From assembly GCA_028564705.1 (NCBI GenBank), contig JAPXFQ010000804.1:2356001-2420000 (forward strand): a stretch of DNA of 64,000 bases, read 5' to 3'. Under the pieces are notes generated by a model. The model had not been told where the DNA came from. It saw only the letters and a program-made list of their open reading frames with translations, and ran no database searches. The stretch comes from Apricaphanius iberus (lineage: Eukaryota > Chordata > Actinopteri > Cyprinodontiformes > Aphaniidae). The translations under genes and the position numbers were made by a program. Below, in pieces: positions 47,165-59,970 of the stretch (positions are counted from its first letter, which is position 1; each line of letters opens with the position of its first letter).

Positions 47165-48460
47165 ATCCTTTGTTATAATAGGCAAGGCAAGTTTATTTGT
47201 AGAGCGCAATTCATACACAAGGCAATTCAAAGTGCTTCACAGTTGCATAAATTAAAAAAACAATAAAAACAGAAAAAAAACATCGACCCAAAAAATAATT
47301 AATTACAATAAAAAGCAAGAGTGCAGATGAAATACTTTCAATTGTCATATGCACGGGTAAAAAGAACTGTTTTCAGCCTGGATTTAAAAACAGAGTTGAG
47401 GCTTGTCTCACATCCTCATGAAGACTGTTCCATTTTGTAGCTGCCTGAAACTGAAATGCAGCCTCACCGTGTTTATTGTTGACTCTGGAAACCACCAGGA
47501 GACCCCTCCCTGAAGTTCTCAGGACCCCCAGATGGTTGATACGTCTACTTTGGTGCCAAACCACGAAAAGACTTGTACACAAGCAGAGCTGTTTTAAATT
47601 CTATTCTCTGAGCGACAAGAAGCCAGTGCAGAAACCGGAGCACTGGACTAATATGGTCGTATTTCCTGGTTCTAGTCAGGACTCGAGCAGCAGCGTTCTG
47701 GATGTACTGCAGCTGTCTAACAGCTCGTTTAGAGATTCCAGTGAGCAGGCCGTTACAGTAGTCTAACCTGCTGGAGACAAATGCATGGATAAGCCTCTCT
47801 AAGTCTGGTTTTGACACTATTCCTCTGATCTTAGCAATGTTTTTCAGATGGTAAAAAGCTGTTGATGTTATTGCTTTGATGTCGCTGTTTAAGTTCAGGT
47901 CCGAGTCCATGATTACCTCTAGATTTCTAACCTGATTTTTTGGTTGAAGACAAAGAGACTCAAGATGACTGATAACACTTTCTCTCTGTGTCTGTGGGCC
48001 AAAAACAATGATCTCAGTTTTGTCTGAGTTTAACTGGAGAAAGTTGTTATGCATCCACACACTGATCTGTTCAATACAGTGACAGAGTGTATCTATAGGC
48101 CCAGGTTCACCTGCCGTCAGTGACATGTAGATCTGAGTGTCATCTGCGTAGTTATGGTAAGACACATTATTGCTGTTAATTAACTGACCCAAATGCAAGC
48201 ATGTACAAGTTGAATAAAAGTGGTCCCAAGATTGACCCCTGGGGGACTCCACTGGTCATGAGAATTTTGTCTGAGACACAGTTGCCAATTTCGACACATT
48301 TGCCATTTAGACAAGGTACGTCCTGTCCTTAAGATAGGCCTCGAACCAGTTTAGAGCAGTACCAGAGATTCCCAGCCAGTTTTCCAACCTGTGAAGTAAG
48401 ATCCCATGGTCCACTGTGTCAAAGGCAGCGGCGAAATGAACACGCTGATATCAAATCCTG
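47165..48460 (-). mobile_element. L2-like LINE, 5'-truncated, with reverse-transcriptase frame
   Basis: Minus-strand 235-codon frame (48252-47545) with the catalytic YADDTQIYMS block, LNSDKTEIIVFGP, AFYHLKNIAKIRGIVSKPDL, LDYCNGLLTGI and LRFLHWLLVAQRIEFKTALL. Upstream, SILGPLLFNLYM and PWDLTSQV-type pieces lie in other frames, so at least one frameshift breaks it. The 3' end is AAAGTGCTTTGAATTGCC-type sequence with AACTTGCCTTGCC. Youngest-looking LINE of the window. Confidence 0.85.
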
Positions 48461-48464
48461 AGCC

Positions 48465-49720
48465 CTGACTGTAAAATGTATGGCAATAAACAGCAAAAAA
48501 ACATGTTTAAATCACAAATTAGTTTGTGTTGCTTAAAAAAGTTGGAAACTTAAAAAAATGTTCTGTGGAGTATCCTAGAATGTTTAATGTGTTTGTCTTT
48601 AAAGCCAAGTAAAGTATTTTGCATGTTTAAATTTAATTTAATGTTTTTGGGTTTTTTTCCTAAACAGCCATTAAATTGTAGAACGGTTGTCTTCCTGAAG
48701 AATTCATAAGGTGTTGAGTTTAGAGATGTGCAGGAATAATAGGATAAAATTGAACAACCTTTCAAACGGGAAACAAAATAAGTACTATCAAAACAAACTA
48801 AGAGAGACATTGTGTGTATATTAGTAAACCGATAAAATGACCGACTTCTTGACACATTATATTCCATAACAGGCTGTTTGTTCTCAGACAGATCTAGGTT
48901 AACTGATGACATAAGACTTGTCTGAAGCTTGACAAGTTACCTGAGAAAAACCACTGAAAAATAAGGTCAGAGGATGTTACAAACAGGACTGATTGAGCAA
49001 TCAAGACACAGGTGACTAAATCCCTCGCTGCATGCTTAAAAGGAAAACTCAATTTAGCCTGGATTTAGTTCAGACATGATAAAGCTAGGAAGCATTTCTT
49101 TTTGAAACTTTACGTTCTGCAACACATACTGATAAGATGGTTGAGAGACTTTAACAGCCAGATAGATCCAGCCATAGCCTTCTGTTAAACAGATTTAAGT
49201 AGTTTACAAGAATATTTTACCATGTTATGTTATATGTGATATATTTTAGACATGTATTAATTGCATTTAGTACATCTAGTACTATTTAATCAAAAATTGG
49301 ATTGGTAAGCTTAAAGAATGAGTTTTTTGTTTTTGTTTTTCATTGGCTCATTTACACACTGAAGGCAGCCTTAAAATATATAAAACAATTCAAAGATGGG
49401 AATATATATATAGATACAAAAAAAATGCATGTTTGGGACCTACAGTAATAATTAAATAGAAAGACAGTATAAACCCACTGTTTTATGTGCTCGGACAGCT
49501 CAATAGGATGAAACACTCCAAACACGGATCAGGGTCACTTTGTAAAGCCCCAGGGATAGTATTCAGAAAGATGTCATGAATCTTGTCTTCTTAGAAGCTG
49601 TTATTTTTTTGATTATCTTTATGCAATACATGGCTCAGAAATACACACACACTGACACAAATTTGTATTGCTACCCATTTTATTAATAATAATATCAGAC
49701 ACTTTTCCAAACCATTACTG
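48465..49720. other. intergenic sequence without recognised genes
   Basis: The 120-codon minus frame at 48550-48912 has AT-driven composition and no domain; treated as chance. Confidence 0.45.
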
Positions 49721-49724
49721 ATTT

Positions 49725-49965
49725 ATTCCTAACCCTAAGCCTAACTAAAATTCAATTCACCCTATACCTCTAAACCTAACCCCTAACCCTAAAAAGGGGA
49801 GTACGCCGTATTAAGACCGGGCTTCGGTCCTAACAAGCTCCTAAGAAAGGTAGTGAATATCCCAAAAACTGCTTCTAAGAAGGGTAGTAATACCACACAC
49901 ACACACACACAGACACACACACACCCACGCACACACACGCAAGCACACACACACACATGCACACA
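49725..49965. repeat. telomere-like patch followed by (CA)n microsatellite
   Basis: 49725-49795 has several CCTAA and CCCTAA units (TAACCCCTAACCCTAA near 49778) mixed with variants. 49893-49965 is an interrupted CA repeat. Confidence 0.75.
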
Positions 49966-50503
49966 CTTCAATGTAAAACAAATAACATAATTAGAGATAA
50001 CTTTTTTTTTTACACCTTTTACCTTGATTGGGGTCCAAGTCTTGGTTTCCTCTATTTTTTATATTTTAAATAACCTTATTTTTTTTGTAATCTAATGTTT
50101 CAACTCAAAGTCAAAAATATTATGCTATCTAATAGATAGCATAATTTCTTTTCCCAAAGTTTTTCCAATTAGACTATCCTCCTTACTTCCTTACCCCATC
50201 ATTCTTACTGTGAATTCGGCAATGATTTCAAATAAATTTTACCCTCGTTTTAATACTTTCTTTTTTCTTACATTTATTTAGTTTTGAAATTTTACATAAC
50301 AAAGGGTTAAGGAGTATATTGTTAAAAAATACATTATCAGAAGATGTGAAATGACATGCTGAAAAACACACGTAAGATGTTATGTAATAAATAAATTCTT
50401 TATTGTTCAAATTTTTTGAAATAAAATAAACAGCTATTAATTGAGTTATTTTATTTTCTATTTTAATAATTTATCTTAATTTATCTATTTTCAATTGTTG
50501 TTC

Positions 50504-50531
50504 AATAATAATAATAATAATAATAATAATT
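50504..50531. repeat. (AAT)n microsatellite
   Basis: About nine AAT units directly adjoining the hAT-like MITE at 50532. Confidence 0.85.
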
Positions 50532-50883
50532 AGGGATGCACTGATACCGATACTGGTATCGGTGGTTTATTGTACTCATATCGGTATCAGTTAAAGTTAA
50601 CAGATACCATGAACCAATACTTAAAATGTGTTAAATCTGCAATGCTTTTCACATAAAATGTTCATTTAAATTTTTTTTTGGTCATTTTATTAACATTTTA
50701 TTTTTTATCTAATTCACCCTCATTTGTTGTAACATGCAGAAAATAAAATAAAACTTGCCCTCCAATTTAGTACATTTCTTTTGCATGGTAGAAATATTGG
50801 CATTGGTGCTCAGTATGTATAAGTTCTCTGATCCAAGTATTGGTATCGTATTGGTTTGAAAAAAGTGGTATCGTTGCATCCCT
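50532..50883. mobile_element. hAT-like MITE
   Basis: Left end AGGGATGCACTGATACCGATACTGGTATCGG and reversed right end AGGGATGCAACGATACCACTTTTTTC are inverted repeats rich in GATACC, a common fish hAT-MITE end. Inserted in an AAT microsatellite, which hides the target duplication. Confidence 0.65.
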
Positions 50884-52505
50884 TACGATAATACTAATCT
50901 ATTTAATTTTATATATTCTCATTATTATTTACCATCATTTTTGGACTATTGAGCACACCTGACTAGAAGCTGCATCAGCTGAATTTTAAAAGAAAATAAA
51001 TTTTAGGAATATATAGGCATATACACTTAAATATAAGCCACAGGTTTTAATGTTGTAACATGAGATATTTACGCAGAAATATTTGTTTTGTTTTAATTTC
51101 CTCAACCAAAAGATATCTGTTTTTTTGTTTGTTTGTCTGTCTGTTAACAATATGATAAAAAAATTATGGATGGATTTCATTGAAGTTTTAGGAAATTTTC
51201 ACAATGGGGCCAGGAACAACTGATAAAATTTTGGGGTTAATCTGACATGAAGCACGTATCCACCCACTGACCAGAAGTGATGAACTCTTCTCCCCACAAG
51301 CTGACAAGTGACTCCCGAGGAGACATGAATTTCCACTCTCCGCCGAAAGTGTACAGCTACAACACGAAAAGAGCCGCAGGTCTCATTAAAAGATATATTT
51401 ATTTGGAAAAGTACCAAAAGTTCAGCATCAATACACCACCATTAAGACAGTAACATGTCTGGTTAGAAAATAAAATATACTTTGGGCTACCAGAAAAATT
51501 CCTGGTGGTTATCTTTATCTTAATCTTGCCCTCTAAAGCCAACATCTCGCCACTGATTCATTGATCCCAAGCTTTTGTGGTATAGCTCTATTTGTTTTTC
51601 AAGATTAGAGTCTGTGCAGAATGTGAAATAAAAACCCAGTTCAAAATCAAAACTAGTGTCTTCTTCAGCGCATAATCTTTACCCACATGTCTCACTTTTG
51701 CGCTTCATGCTATACTACCCCCGGAGGCCAGTATTTATAAAAATCTATAAATTAGCTGCATCATTGTATAGGATACAGGGTCCAAAGCGAATGAAAAGAG
51801 TAAATCATAGCATTTTTTTTTACTGTTCTGTTTTAATTTCAGTGTTTTATTATTGTTTTATTTAGAATAACTCCAGTTGCACGCTGGACACCCCGTTTAG
51901 CCATAGAGGTCAGTGCCATTGGGAAGGCTTTTTTTGTGTGGTAGGTGGAGCTCTGTACTACAGCTTTATGACTGTGCTGTGGATCCCTTCCTGCTTTGAT
52001 CATGGTGGTCCCTGTGGTGACTATGCTGTGGCTCTGGGGTGACTTTCAGTGTTGATGGATTGCCCAAATATTGTTTTCGCTCAATATTATCATTATATAT
52101 GCAATATATAGAATCACTAGACTCTAATGATATCGAATATGTACAAGTTCACAGAAGTTAGATGTCAGAATACACAATATATGTGGATCTATACTTGCAG
52201 AAACGTTAATGTGTTAAATGTATTTTGCTTGTCTGTTCATATTTTGCTTTTGTATTGTTTTTTCATTTAAAGCACCTTGTGCTGATTTTATCATAAACTC
52301 AGCTCTACCACTAAAATCTGATTTTATCTGAACTACGATGTAAATGAAATTATGTATACATTTAATTTTTAATTCCAATGCTTTTTAGACATAATTAAAA
52401 AAAACATCTGGTTCACAAAAGGCTTTAGTAGTAAGAATACTAAACCTGATGAACTATTGTTAGTCAATGTGTTATCATTATTATATTAAATTTATGTAGT
52501 TATTG

Positions 52506-52508
<3 letters not shown>

Positions 52509-52573
<65 letters not shown>
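52509..52573. repeat. (TA)n microsatellite
   Basis: About 32 perfect TA units in intergenic sequence. Confidence 0.95.
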
Positions 52574-52577
<4 letters not shown>

Positions 52578-54796
52578 AATTATTTTCTTAAAAATTAATG
52601 CTCAAATACTGAATCAGTGAATGAAATACTAATAAACCTTTAGTTTGGAGAGAGAGCTTTAGCAGCTGTAACTTTAAATACACTCTCTACAAGCTGACCA
52701 GGTTGTCAAGCCTTCATTAAGTATAGCTGTTTGTGTCTTTTTTCTGGGCATCTGCTTACCCAGAGTTTCGATGGGCCCACAAAACCACGTCAACAAGTTT
52801 GTTGTTTAAAGCGTAGCGAGATGGAGGGGGAATCACAAAACTGTTTGGATTGTTTTTAATTCTAGGAAATTAGTCAAAACTGAGTCAAATAGAGTCAAAG
52901 ACAACAGCTCACTCAAACAATATACTTTAAAGTAGCTGGAGCCGTGTTTTGCCAAGCAACATGACTTCACTGTAATGTCCAGGACTGTAAATAATTTCAA
53001 GTTTTCTATTTACTGCTTTGCTGTCACAAATTCTTCTGCAGTTCTTGCAGCTAAAGTACCATGCTGGGGTACTTTTACAGTACTACTTGCATATTGTACG
53101 ATTGCAAACCTTTACATATCAGGATGTATTATTTTCTAAAAGATTTCCCAGTAACAGTGTGAATGCTTTTAGATTTACCAGTGTCTGTATATTAGAAAGC
53201 TAAATGAGAACTGGCTAAGTGAATCTATAGGAAATACTGGTGATATCATCAGCATTAAAGCCATTAAAAAATATATGGCTTGTGATCAGTAATCCAGAAG
53301 AAGAAGTCAAGTGCAACATGCAGTCAGGATGTGGGTCTTGCATGCAAACCCACCACCACAAAGGTTTCTGAGCATTTGTTGTTTTTTTTGCACATTGTCA
53401 ATTAAGCATCCTGAAATAGAACAAACTCAACTCAGCATTGAGTAATATAGCACTCCTAAATAATTATTAAATTATACATATGTATTCTGTGTTCACCGTA
53501 GAAGAGGGATATATTTCCATCACCACGAGTTGGTCTTGACATTATCGCTTCACTCACCATCTGCTCTTGTGCTGTAATTTTCCACTTCTGGAAGGCAATA
53601 AACTCATCACATGTGTTTCATCAAGCCTGCTCTGGGACTGCCTCTTTAAAAATCTGAGGAACATCTTTTCTGAGTGAAAGACACAAATCTGACTGTTGAG
53701 AATAGACTTACTGTGGCATATGTGGTTGCAGTGAGTCAGACTGAAAAATCTGCTGGAGTTTTCTATAAACACCTGATACAACACCCCCAACTAACCATCC
53801 CCAACAGCAACCCCACTCCTCCACTAATCTGGACAGCCCCCAAACTCTAAACACCACAACACTGACTGTAAACTTCACAAGAAGAGGCGATGCTGCACTG
53901 TGGTTTTTTTCCATCTTTGTACTGTAGCATTGTTCACTGCAGTAATGCCACTTGGAGGAAAAGGGTGTTTTTTATGCCAAAGGTGAGACAGTTCTTATGT
54001 GACTTAACTTATTTGTTTGGCAAAATGGAACACTACACAACAAATGATCAGACGCTATGAGGGATGTAAGTGATGATGTGATGGATTCTGTACCAGAAGA
54101 TGAAGGTGTAATGCAAGAAATGGACCGAAAATTATCTTTACCATGCGAACGGTACGGAAATGGAACACGCTGTTGGAACACTAACTACCACTGGCAACGC
54201 GTATTAAATTTGCAGTTGAACACCCACACAATCGAAAGTATGTTTGCTAAAAACTGCTTTATATGTTGAGATAAAACCATTTACAGTAACATGGAAAATT
54301 ATCAATTTTGTGGCCATATTCTATACTAATTTGGATTTCACAAACAAGGCAGTGTCTAATTGTGATGTGGAAAAAAAACATTTTTCAAGCTTTTCCCCAA
54401 TGTCTAAATAAAAATTGGCAAAATGTCCATCAATTTTATTTTAAAAGCTAGTGGAGCATGGTGGTAATTATAGACCATTGACATGAATGCCCAACTTGTA
54501 CAAGTAAACCATTCTGTGATTATTTGGAGGAGCAGATCAAATGTTTTTTGAGACAAACGTAAAGATGAAATCTGGCCTCATTTGTTGTGAGACACTTTTG
54601 AAGTCCGTGTGACAGGTTGCTTAATTTCTTTTCAATATCCCAAAACACAAAACTCCGCTTCCTCTGAAGACATACAACTAGAAGCTCAAATTAGATTCAA
54701 AGAATTCCACACAACCGTGAGTCCACCTACACAGTAAATTATCTGCTCAGAAGTTCACGCTCAACTAATTGCATTCAGATAGAATATCCAGAACCA

Positions 54797-54802
54797 GAAA
54801 AA

Positions 54803-54851
<49 letters not shown>
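54797..54851. repeat. poly-A plus (TA)n microsatellite
   Basis: A run of 14 or so A residues running straight into about 20 TA units; this could mark a decayed retroposon tail. Confidence 0.9.
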
Positions 54852-54852
<1 letters not shown>

Positions 54853-55149
54853 AACTTGGTAACAAGCCATGTAAGTTATTGGCCAGACATTAAGAAAAAA
54901 ATATTGATAGATTAATTTATGCAGTCAAGTCAGACACAGGGTTGTTGGTTAATTACATTATGTGTCTCACTGCCTTGCCCCACCTAAAATTATGGAGGCA
55001 TTCTTACTCAAATGTGACTTACCCAAGTTAACGCAAAACGACATATCATCATTAGATTCAGAAATATCTCAAAAAGTTTAATACCATCCACTCCTTGAAA
55101 ATTTGGAAAAATCTGGGTCCCAACAACCTGTGTAATTAGCTTTATAAAA

Positions 55150-55410
55150 AATGTATTGGTTTGATATCCCCATATCTTTTTAAAATGTCACTGCCATGGA
55201 GAACAGCCAGCTTCAACAGACTCTTAATTATGCTACCATGACCCTCATTCCAAAGAAAGGAAAATATCTAGAACAGGTGAGCTCTTATAGACCAACCTCC
55301 TTGATAAATTGTCCATTCAAATCAAACAAGATTTATTCCAAGAAGACACTAACTTCATAACCTGAGGTGGCTTTTTTTATAAAATTTACTCTTCCAGAGA
55401 CCAAGACCTA
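55150..55410 (+). mobile_element. L1-like LINE relic, left of a hAT insertion
   Basis: Frames give TMTLIPKKGKYLEQVSSYRP then TSLIN, the L1-clade reverse-transcriptase entry (…LIPKKGK…YRPISLLN), broken by stops. Continues after the hAT element at 56131. Confidence 0.6.
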
Positions 55411-55418
55411 TTAATATT

Positions 55419-56130
55419 CAGTGTTGGGCAAGTTACAAAGAAATTGTAATATAATTCACATAACTAGTTACAATGTCAAAAATGTAATATGTTTGCATTA
55501 CATATTACTGTCTTAAAAATGTAACTGAGTTACACTACTTTAAATTACTTTTAGCAAGATATCTTAAATATCTAACACGACTTCTAACCACCGTAACTTA
55601 TCAATTTACATTTTACACGAGCGTCACACCACAAATACTATATTTTAAACACTATTTTATTAAAATTAAGTGTCAAGGTTCCTTTGTATGCCTTCTGTTT
55701 CATGGTAATGTTTGTTAAATCTAAGCAAAAGAAGGTGCTGAAAGTGCTCATCACAAAGATGGTTGACAAAGATGAGACTCCGATGTCTGAAGTCTTACAA
55801 CAGATGGTTAGGAAAACAGTGAATAATGCCGCTGTTTAAATGTACAGTCGATCTTTTCCTCAGCCGTCCTGATTCTCTGATGTTTTAGTATTAAGCAACA
55901 GGAAGTGGATGGTGGATCTTGTTCTGCCGTATCCAAATTGATTTTGTCTGTTGCATTAGTTGGCCAGAAAAACAATTAAAAATGCATTTGTAACTTGAGT
56001 TACTGAAATCGTAACTAGTAATATATTGCTGTATATTTTGTAAGTAATGCATTACATCACTCAGTTACTGAAAAAGTAATCTATTCCTGTAACTCATTAC
56101 TTTTGCACTAATGCACTACTCCTGACACTG
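55419..56130. mobile_element. hAT-type element inserted in the L1-like LINE
   Basis: Ends CAGTGTTGGGCAAGTTAC and, reversed, CAGTGTCAGGAGTAGTGC; flanked by 8-base near-identical duplications TTAATATT (55411-55418) and TTAATAAT (56131-56138). Repeated GTAACTNNGTTAC-type motifs inside. Larger relative of the element at 15502, in opposite orientation. Confidence 0.75.
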
Positions 56131-56840
56131 TTAATAATGAGTTTTGGTGCAGAAAAGGCCTTTGACTATGTTAAATGGTAGTATTCATACACAGTGTCAA
56201 GAAAGTTTGGGGTTGGATCTTAAATGATCCCTTAGATCTAACTGTTATATAATAATCCTTTTGCCAGGATATTCACAAATGAAATACTTTCAGAATCTTT
56301 TAGATTATTTTGTGGCAGCAGGCAGGGGTGCACACTGAGTCTCCTGCTTTTTGCCCTTGTATTGGAGCTGTTAGCAGAAACAATTCTGTCACATTAAGGG
56401 ATAAATGTTCATATTACAGGCTATATCACCAACAAAATTTCAGTGTATGTGGATGATATTCTGCTTTCCATAACCAAGCCATTAGACGTAATCCTCAAAG
56501 TGTTGAAAGTAATAGAATTATTTAGCTTGTTCTTTGGATCTAAAGTAAACTGGGGCAAGAGTGAATTAAACATGACGATCTTGATTCATTTAATTACATG
56601 TCTTTCAGAGTTGCGTTGGAAAAACTCACATATTTGGGGATCAAAATTACTAAAACATTTAAGTCATTATATGGAGCCAATTTTATGAGTATTCTGGACA
56701 ACTGTTAAAGTTAGATTAAATTTCGGAAGTCACTCACACTTTCTTTAATAAGGCTGGATCACTGCTGTTAAGATGATCTGTCTCCTCCAGCACTTATACC
56801 TGTTTCAAAATATCCCCTCCTGTCTTCAGGTCTCTTTTTT
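56131..56840 (+). mobile_element. L1-like LINE relic, right of the hAT insertion
   Basis: Resumes the catalytic domain: FGAEKAFDYVKW, then RGAH-type remnant before SPLLFALVLELLAETI, ISVYVDDILLSITKPLD (the YADD-type box, here YVDD), FGSKVNWGKSELN and a final ITKTFKSLYGANF. Several stops. Ends near 56840 at the next repeat. Confidence 0.65.
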
Positions 56841-56862
56841 ACTTAAATTAATTTATTTATTA

Positions 56863-58150
56863 TTCAATTCAGCTTATTTATATAGTGCCAATTCACAACA
56901 GATGTCATCTTAAGGTACTTTACAATAAAAGCAATTTCAATACAATTGCACAAACATTCCAATCAGTTAAAAGTTTTCTGTGAAAGGAATCCCAGCAGAT
57001 TGTGTTGAGTCACTGACATGAGGTTGTGCCCGGAACATGCAGACTCCAACCATAGAAATCCCTGAAAATCCCTAATACTGAGCAAGCATGTAGCAACAGT
57101 GGAGAGGAAAAACTCCCCTTTAACAGGAGGAAACCTCCAGCAGAACCTGGCTTAGTACATGTGATCATCTGTCACAACCGTCTGGGGGTTTGAGGAGACA
57201 GAGAAGAGACACAAAAAGTATAATGGACTGATGCAAGAGTACCTTATATATTAAAAAAATTGAACAGTTAACAAAAAGACAAGGAGGATGTTTGGTCACT
57301 GGGAGCATCGTCCGAATCGATGCTCCCCATACAGGAGGCATTGTAGCTGAGCAGGATACCAGACCAGGCATAGTTTCTATGGAGAGAAAAACACTGAGAA
57401 AAATACAAGGTTAACAATCGAAATAACAGCAAAACATACATCTGATGAGTAGTAGAAGAGAAAAGTAGAACAGTGATGAAAAGCGGTCAGTCTGTCCTCC
57501 AACAGTCTAAGCCTAACGCAGCATAACTACAAAAATAACTCAGGATAACCTAAGCCATTCTAACTATAATCTTTATGAAATGGAAGGTTCTAAGCTAAGT
57601 CTAAAAAATAGAAAGAGTGTCTGCCTCACAGACTAAAACTGGGAGCTGGTTCCACAGGAGAGGAGCCTGATAACTAAAAGATCGTCCTCCCATTCTACTT
57701 TTAAAAATCTTAGGAACTACCAGAAAACCTGCAGTCTGAGAGCAAAGTGCTCTGTTAGGAACATATTAAACAATCAGATCTCTGATGTATGATGGAGCTT
57801 GATTCTTAAGGGCTTAATGTGTAAGAATGAGGATTTAAAACTCTATTCTGGACTTAACAGGGAGCCAATGGAGAGAATTTAAATCAGGAGAAATGTGATC
57901 TCTCTTTTTAATATTCATCAGAACTGTTGCTGCTGCATTTTGGATCAACTTAAGGCTTTTAACTACATTTTGTGAACTTCCTGATAAACAGGGAGTACAG
58001 TGGTTCAGCCTTGAAGTAACAAATGCATGGACTAGGTTCTCAGTATCATTGCTTGACAGGAGGTTTCTAATTTTAGCAACATTCCGGAGGTGAAAGACAT
58101 CTTAGAAACCTGTTTAATATGGGATTTAAATGTCATGTCTTAGTCAAAAA
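56863..58150 (-). mobile_element. second L2-like LINE 3' part
   Basis: On the minus strand 58110-57780 gives a decayed reverse-transcriptase C terminus (NLLSSNDTENLVHAFVTS, LKLIQNAAATVLMNI, DHISPDLNSLHWLPVKSRIE), then a long 3' UTR with TTTCCTCCTGTTAAAGGGGA and an end near TTGGCACTATATAAATAAGC. A 68-codon frame at 57165-57371 lies in the UTR and is not a gene. Confidence 0.65.
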
Positions 58151-58168
58151 TGACACCAAGGTTCTTTA

Positions 58169-58169
<1 letters not shown>

Positions 58170-58262
<93 letters not shown>
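58170..58262. repeat. long (TA)n microsatellite
   Basis: About 46 perfect TA units at the 5'-truncation boundary of the L2-like LINE, the longest simple repeat here. Confidence 0.95.
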
Positions 58263-58264
<2 letters not shown>

Positions 58265-58265
<1 letters not shown>

Positions 58266-59155
58266 ACAGCAGTATCCCTGATCTATCTGAGTCGAGTCTG
58301 ATGTGTTCCTTTGTCTTCCTGCTCTGGTTTCTTTACCTATGTTGCAAAAAAAAAATCCTTCTCAGAACAGCTGCATTTATACTGAGATTAAACTACTACA
58401 TTGACTCCATTAAGGAGAAGACAACTAGATGCAGGGGATTTCATATAGGTGTGAGAGTAAAGGTGGTGGTGGTCAAATTTTCAACTTTTATTTATGAAAA
58501 AAAAGTTAAAAAAATTAATACTTTTCCCTCCTTGTCACAACTGCCTTTTGTGTTTGGCTAACAAAATCCTTTTTAAGACCTTTAAAACCTATAGAAATAA
58601 CCTGCAAATATGTGCCGATTATAGAGCCATAATTATGTCATGTTTCTCCTATAAAAAAAGCTCTCTGAATAACCCAACGTCTCATTTTTGTATCTGAAAT
58701 GCAAATTTATGTAGAGCTGTAAGTACTTGTCTTAGTTTAATTCAAAGAGGATTTACATTATTTGTTAATCTGACAGTACATAGCATCAACGCTTAGATTT
58801 TGTTTTTGTTGTCATTACAGGATCAATTTTGAGTTTGCATTAAAATGATCACAAAGCATCAAATTCTGTTTCTTGATGTAAAAATATGTCTTAGCTTCAC
58901 TGTTATATAAAATGAAAAATGACTGTCAAATGCAAACAAGAACACATGAAAGACCTGTACTATGACTGTAACTTGGATTCAGTTTTTGTATGTATTCAAC
59001 GGATACCCGTTTTTAAAAGCAAAAAAGGAAAACTAAACAACGGGGACGATCACCTTCACAAGAACAATAACTAGGGCAACTAATCCATCCAGACTCATTT
59101 CAGCATCCTTTGTAGCTTTAATCGTAGCCGCATTACAACCGTAAACTTCCCTGAT
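58265..59155. other. sequence upstream of the nfil3-like gene
   Basis: AT-rich up to about 59030, then less so towards the probable first exon. No distinct element recognised. Confidence 0.4.
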
Positions 59156-59159
59156 CGGT

Positions 59160-59311
59160 TTCCACGGCATGGGGACACGACATGATTGGCTGTTCTCAAA
59201 CAAGGAGGCTGAATGAGCAGCAGCAGCAGCAGCTGAACGTTCCACAGCCGCGCTCAAGTCTGAACGCAACTCTTCTCGAGGCTTTCGCGCAATACCCATA
59301 AAGTGAAAAAA
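59160..59311 (+). other. probable noncoding first exon and promoter zone of the nfil3-like gene
   Basis: A donor AAAAA|GTAAGG at 59312 and a strong acceptor (TTTCACTTCAG) at 59957, 13 bases before the ATG, suggest a 646-base 5' UTR intron. The upstream sequence is CpG-richer than its surroundings, has an inverted CCAAT (GATTGGCTG near 59183) and a short CAG run. NFIL3 genes typically have a noncoding first exon. The 5' limit is approximate. Confidence 0.5.
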
Positions 59312-59970
59312 GTAAGGATTCTCATCAAAGAGCGCTACTTTTTCTGACACAGTGTGTGTGTGTTTGTGTGTGGAACTTTACCAGACTCCTTGAGACTGTC
59401 CAATTCATCCTCCAGGTGCCATACTCTGGTTCAGGTCAGTGTTTCTGAAACTTGTCCGATCGTCAGGCTCAGGTGTTTCTTACACTCAACTACATACAGG
59501 TCGAATTTATAATATAATATTTTAATCATATTATAAGTATTTGTTGTCTTTTACTAAACATAAATCGGAAGAAACGGTCGGATTATTTGGTCTCATGATG
59601 CATTCACCGTCCTACTTGTTTTAAAATAAAATAAAGTTGGATAGTTTAAAACAGGCGATCGGTCTGATAAAACAGTTGGATCAAACACAATTAAAAATGT
59701 ATACCTTATATTAATCGTGCAGTCACACATTTTGAATAAATAATTTCGGAAGATTAATGACAATTCTTAAAGTGGTAGGCTATATCCTAAATCTGATGTT
59801 TTGGGAATTTTTTTTGTTCCTGCTTTTAATCCTTGTATGCCTTAATTCTAATCTTAAATTGGTAAATAATGAGAATGCTTTTTTAGTAATCAGTGAATCA
59901 TTTATTTCCTGAACGTGCAGTCGTTTAACATAGCTTTGCATTACTATTTCACTTCAGTTCCACCGGCGAC

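Larger units (their letters stand above)
50890..55145. other. intergenic sequence, microsatellites only
   Basis: Contains the TA tracts listed. A plus-strand frame at 54057-54269 is acidic (DVSDDVMDSVPEDEGVMQEM) but short, isolated and unrecognised. Confidence 0.4.

Noticed and set aside
47476..47766. 96-codon plus-strand frame
   Set aside because: Antisense shadow of the L2-like LINE reverse transcriptase.
49789..49971. 60-codon minus frame rich in Cys-Val
   Set aside because: Translation of a (CA)n microsatellite.
58119..58301. 60-codon plus frame rich in Tyr-Ile
   Set aside because: Translation of a (TA)n microsatellite.
59033..59350. 105-codon minus-strand frame upstream of the nfil3-like gene
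   Set aside because: Overlaps the probable noncoding first exon, has a poly-Ala run from CAG repeats, and no domain. More likely an antisense shadow of a GC-richer 5' region.
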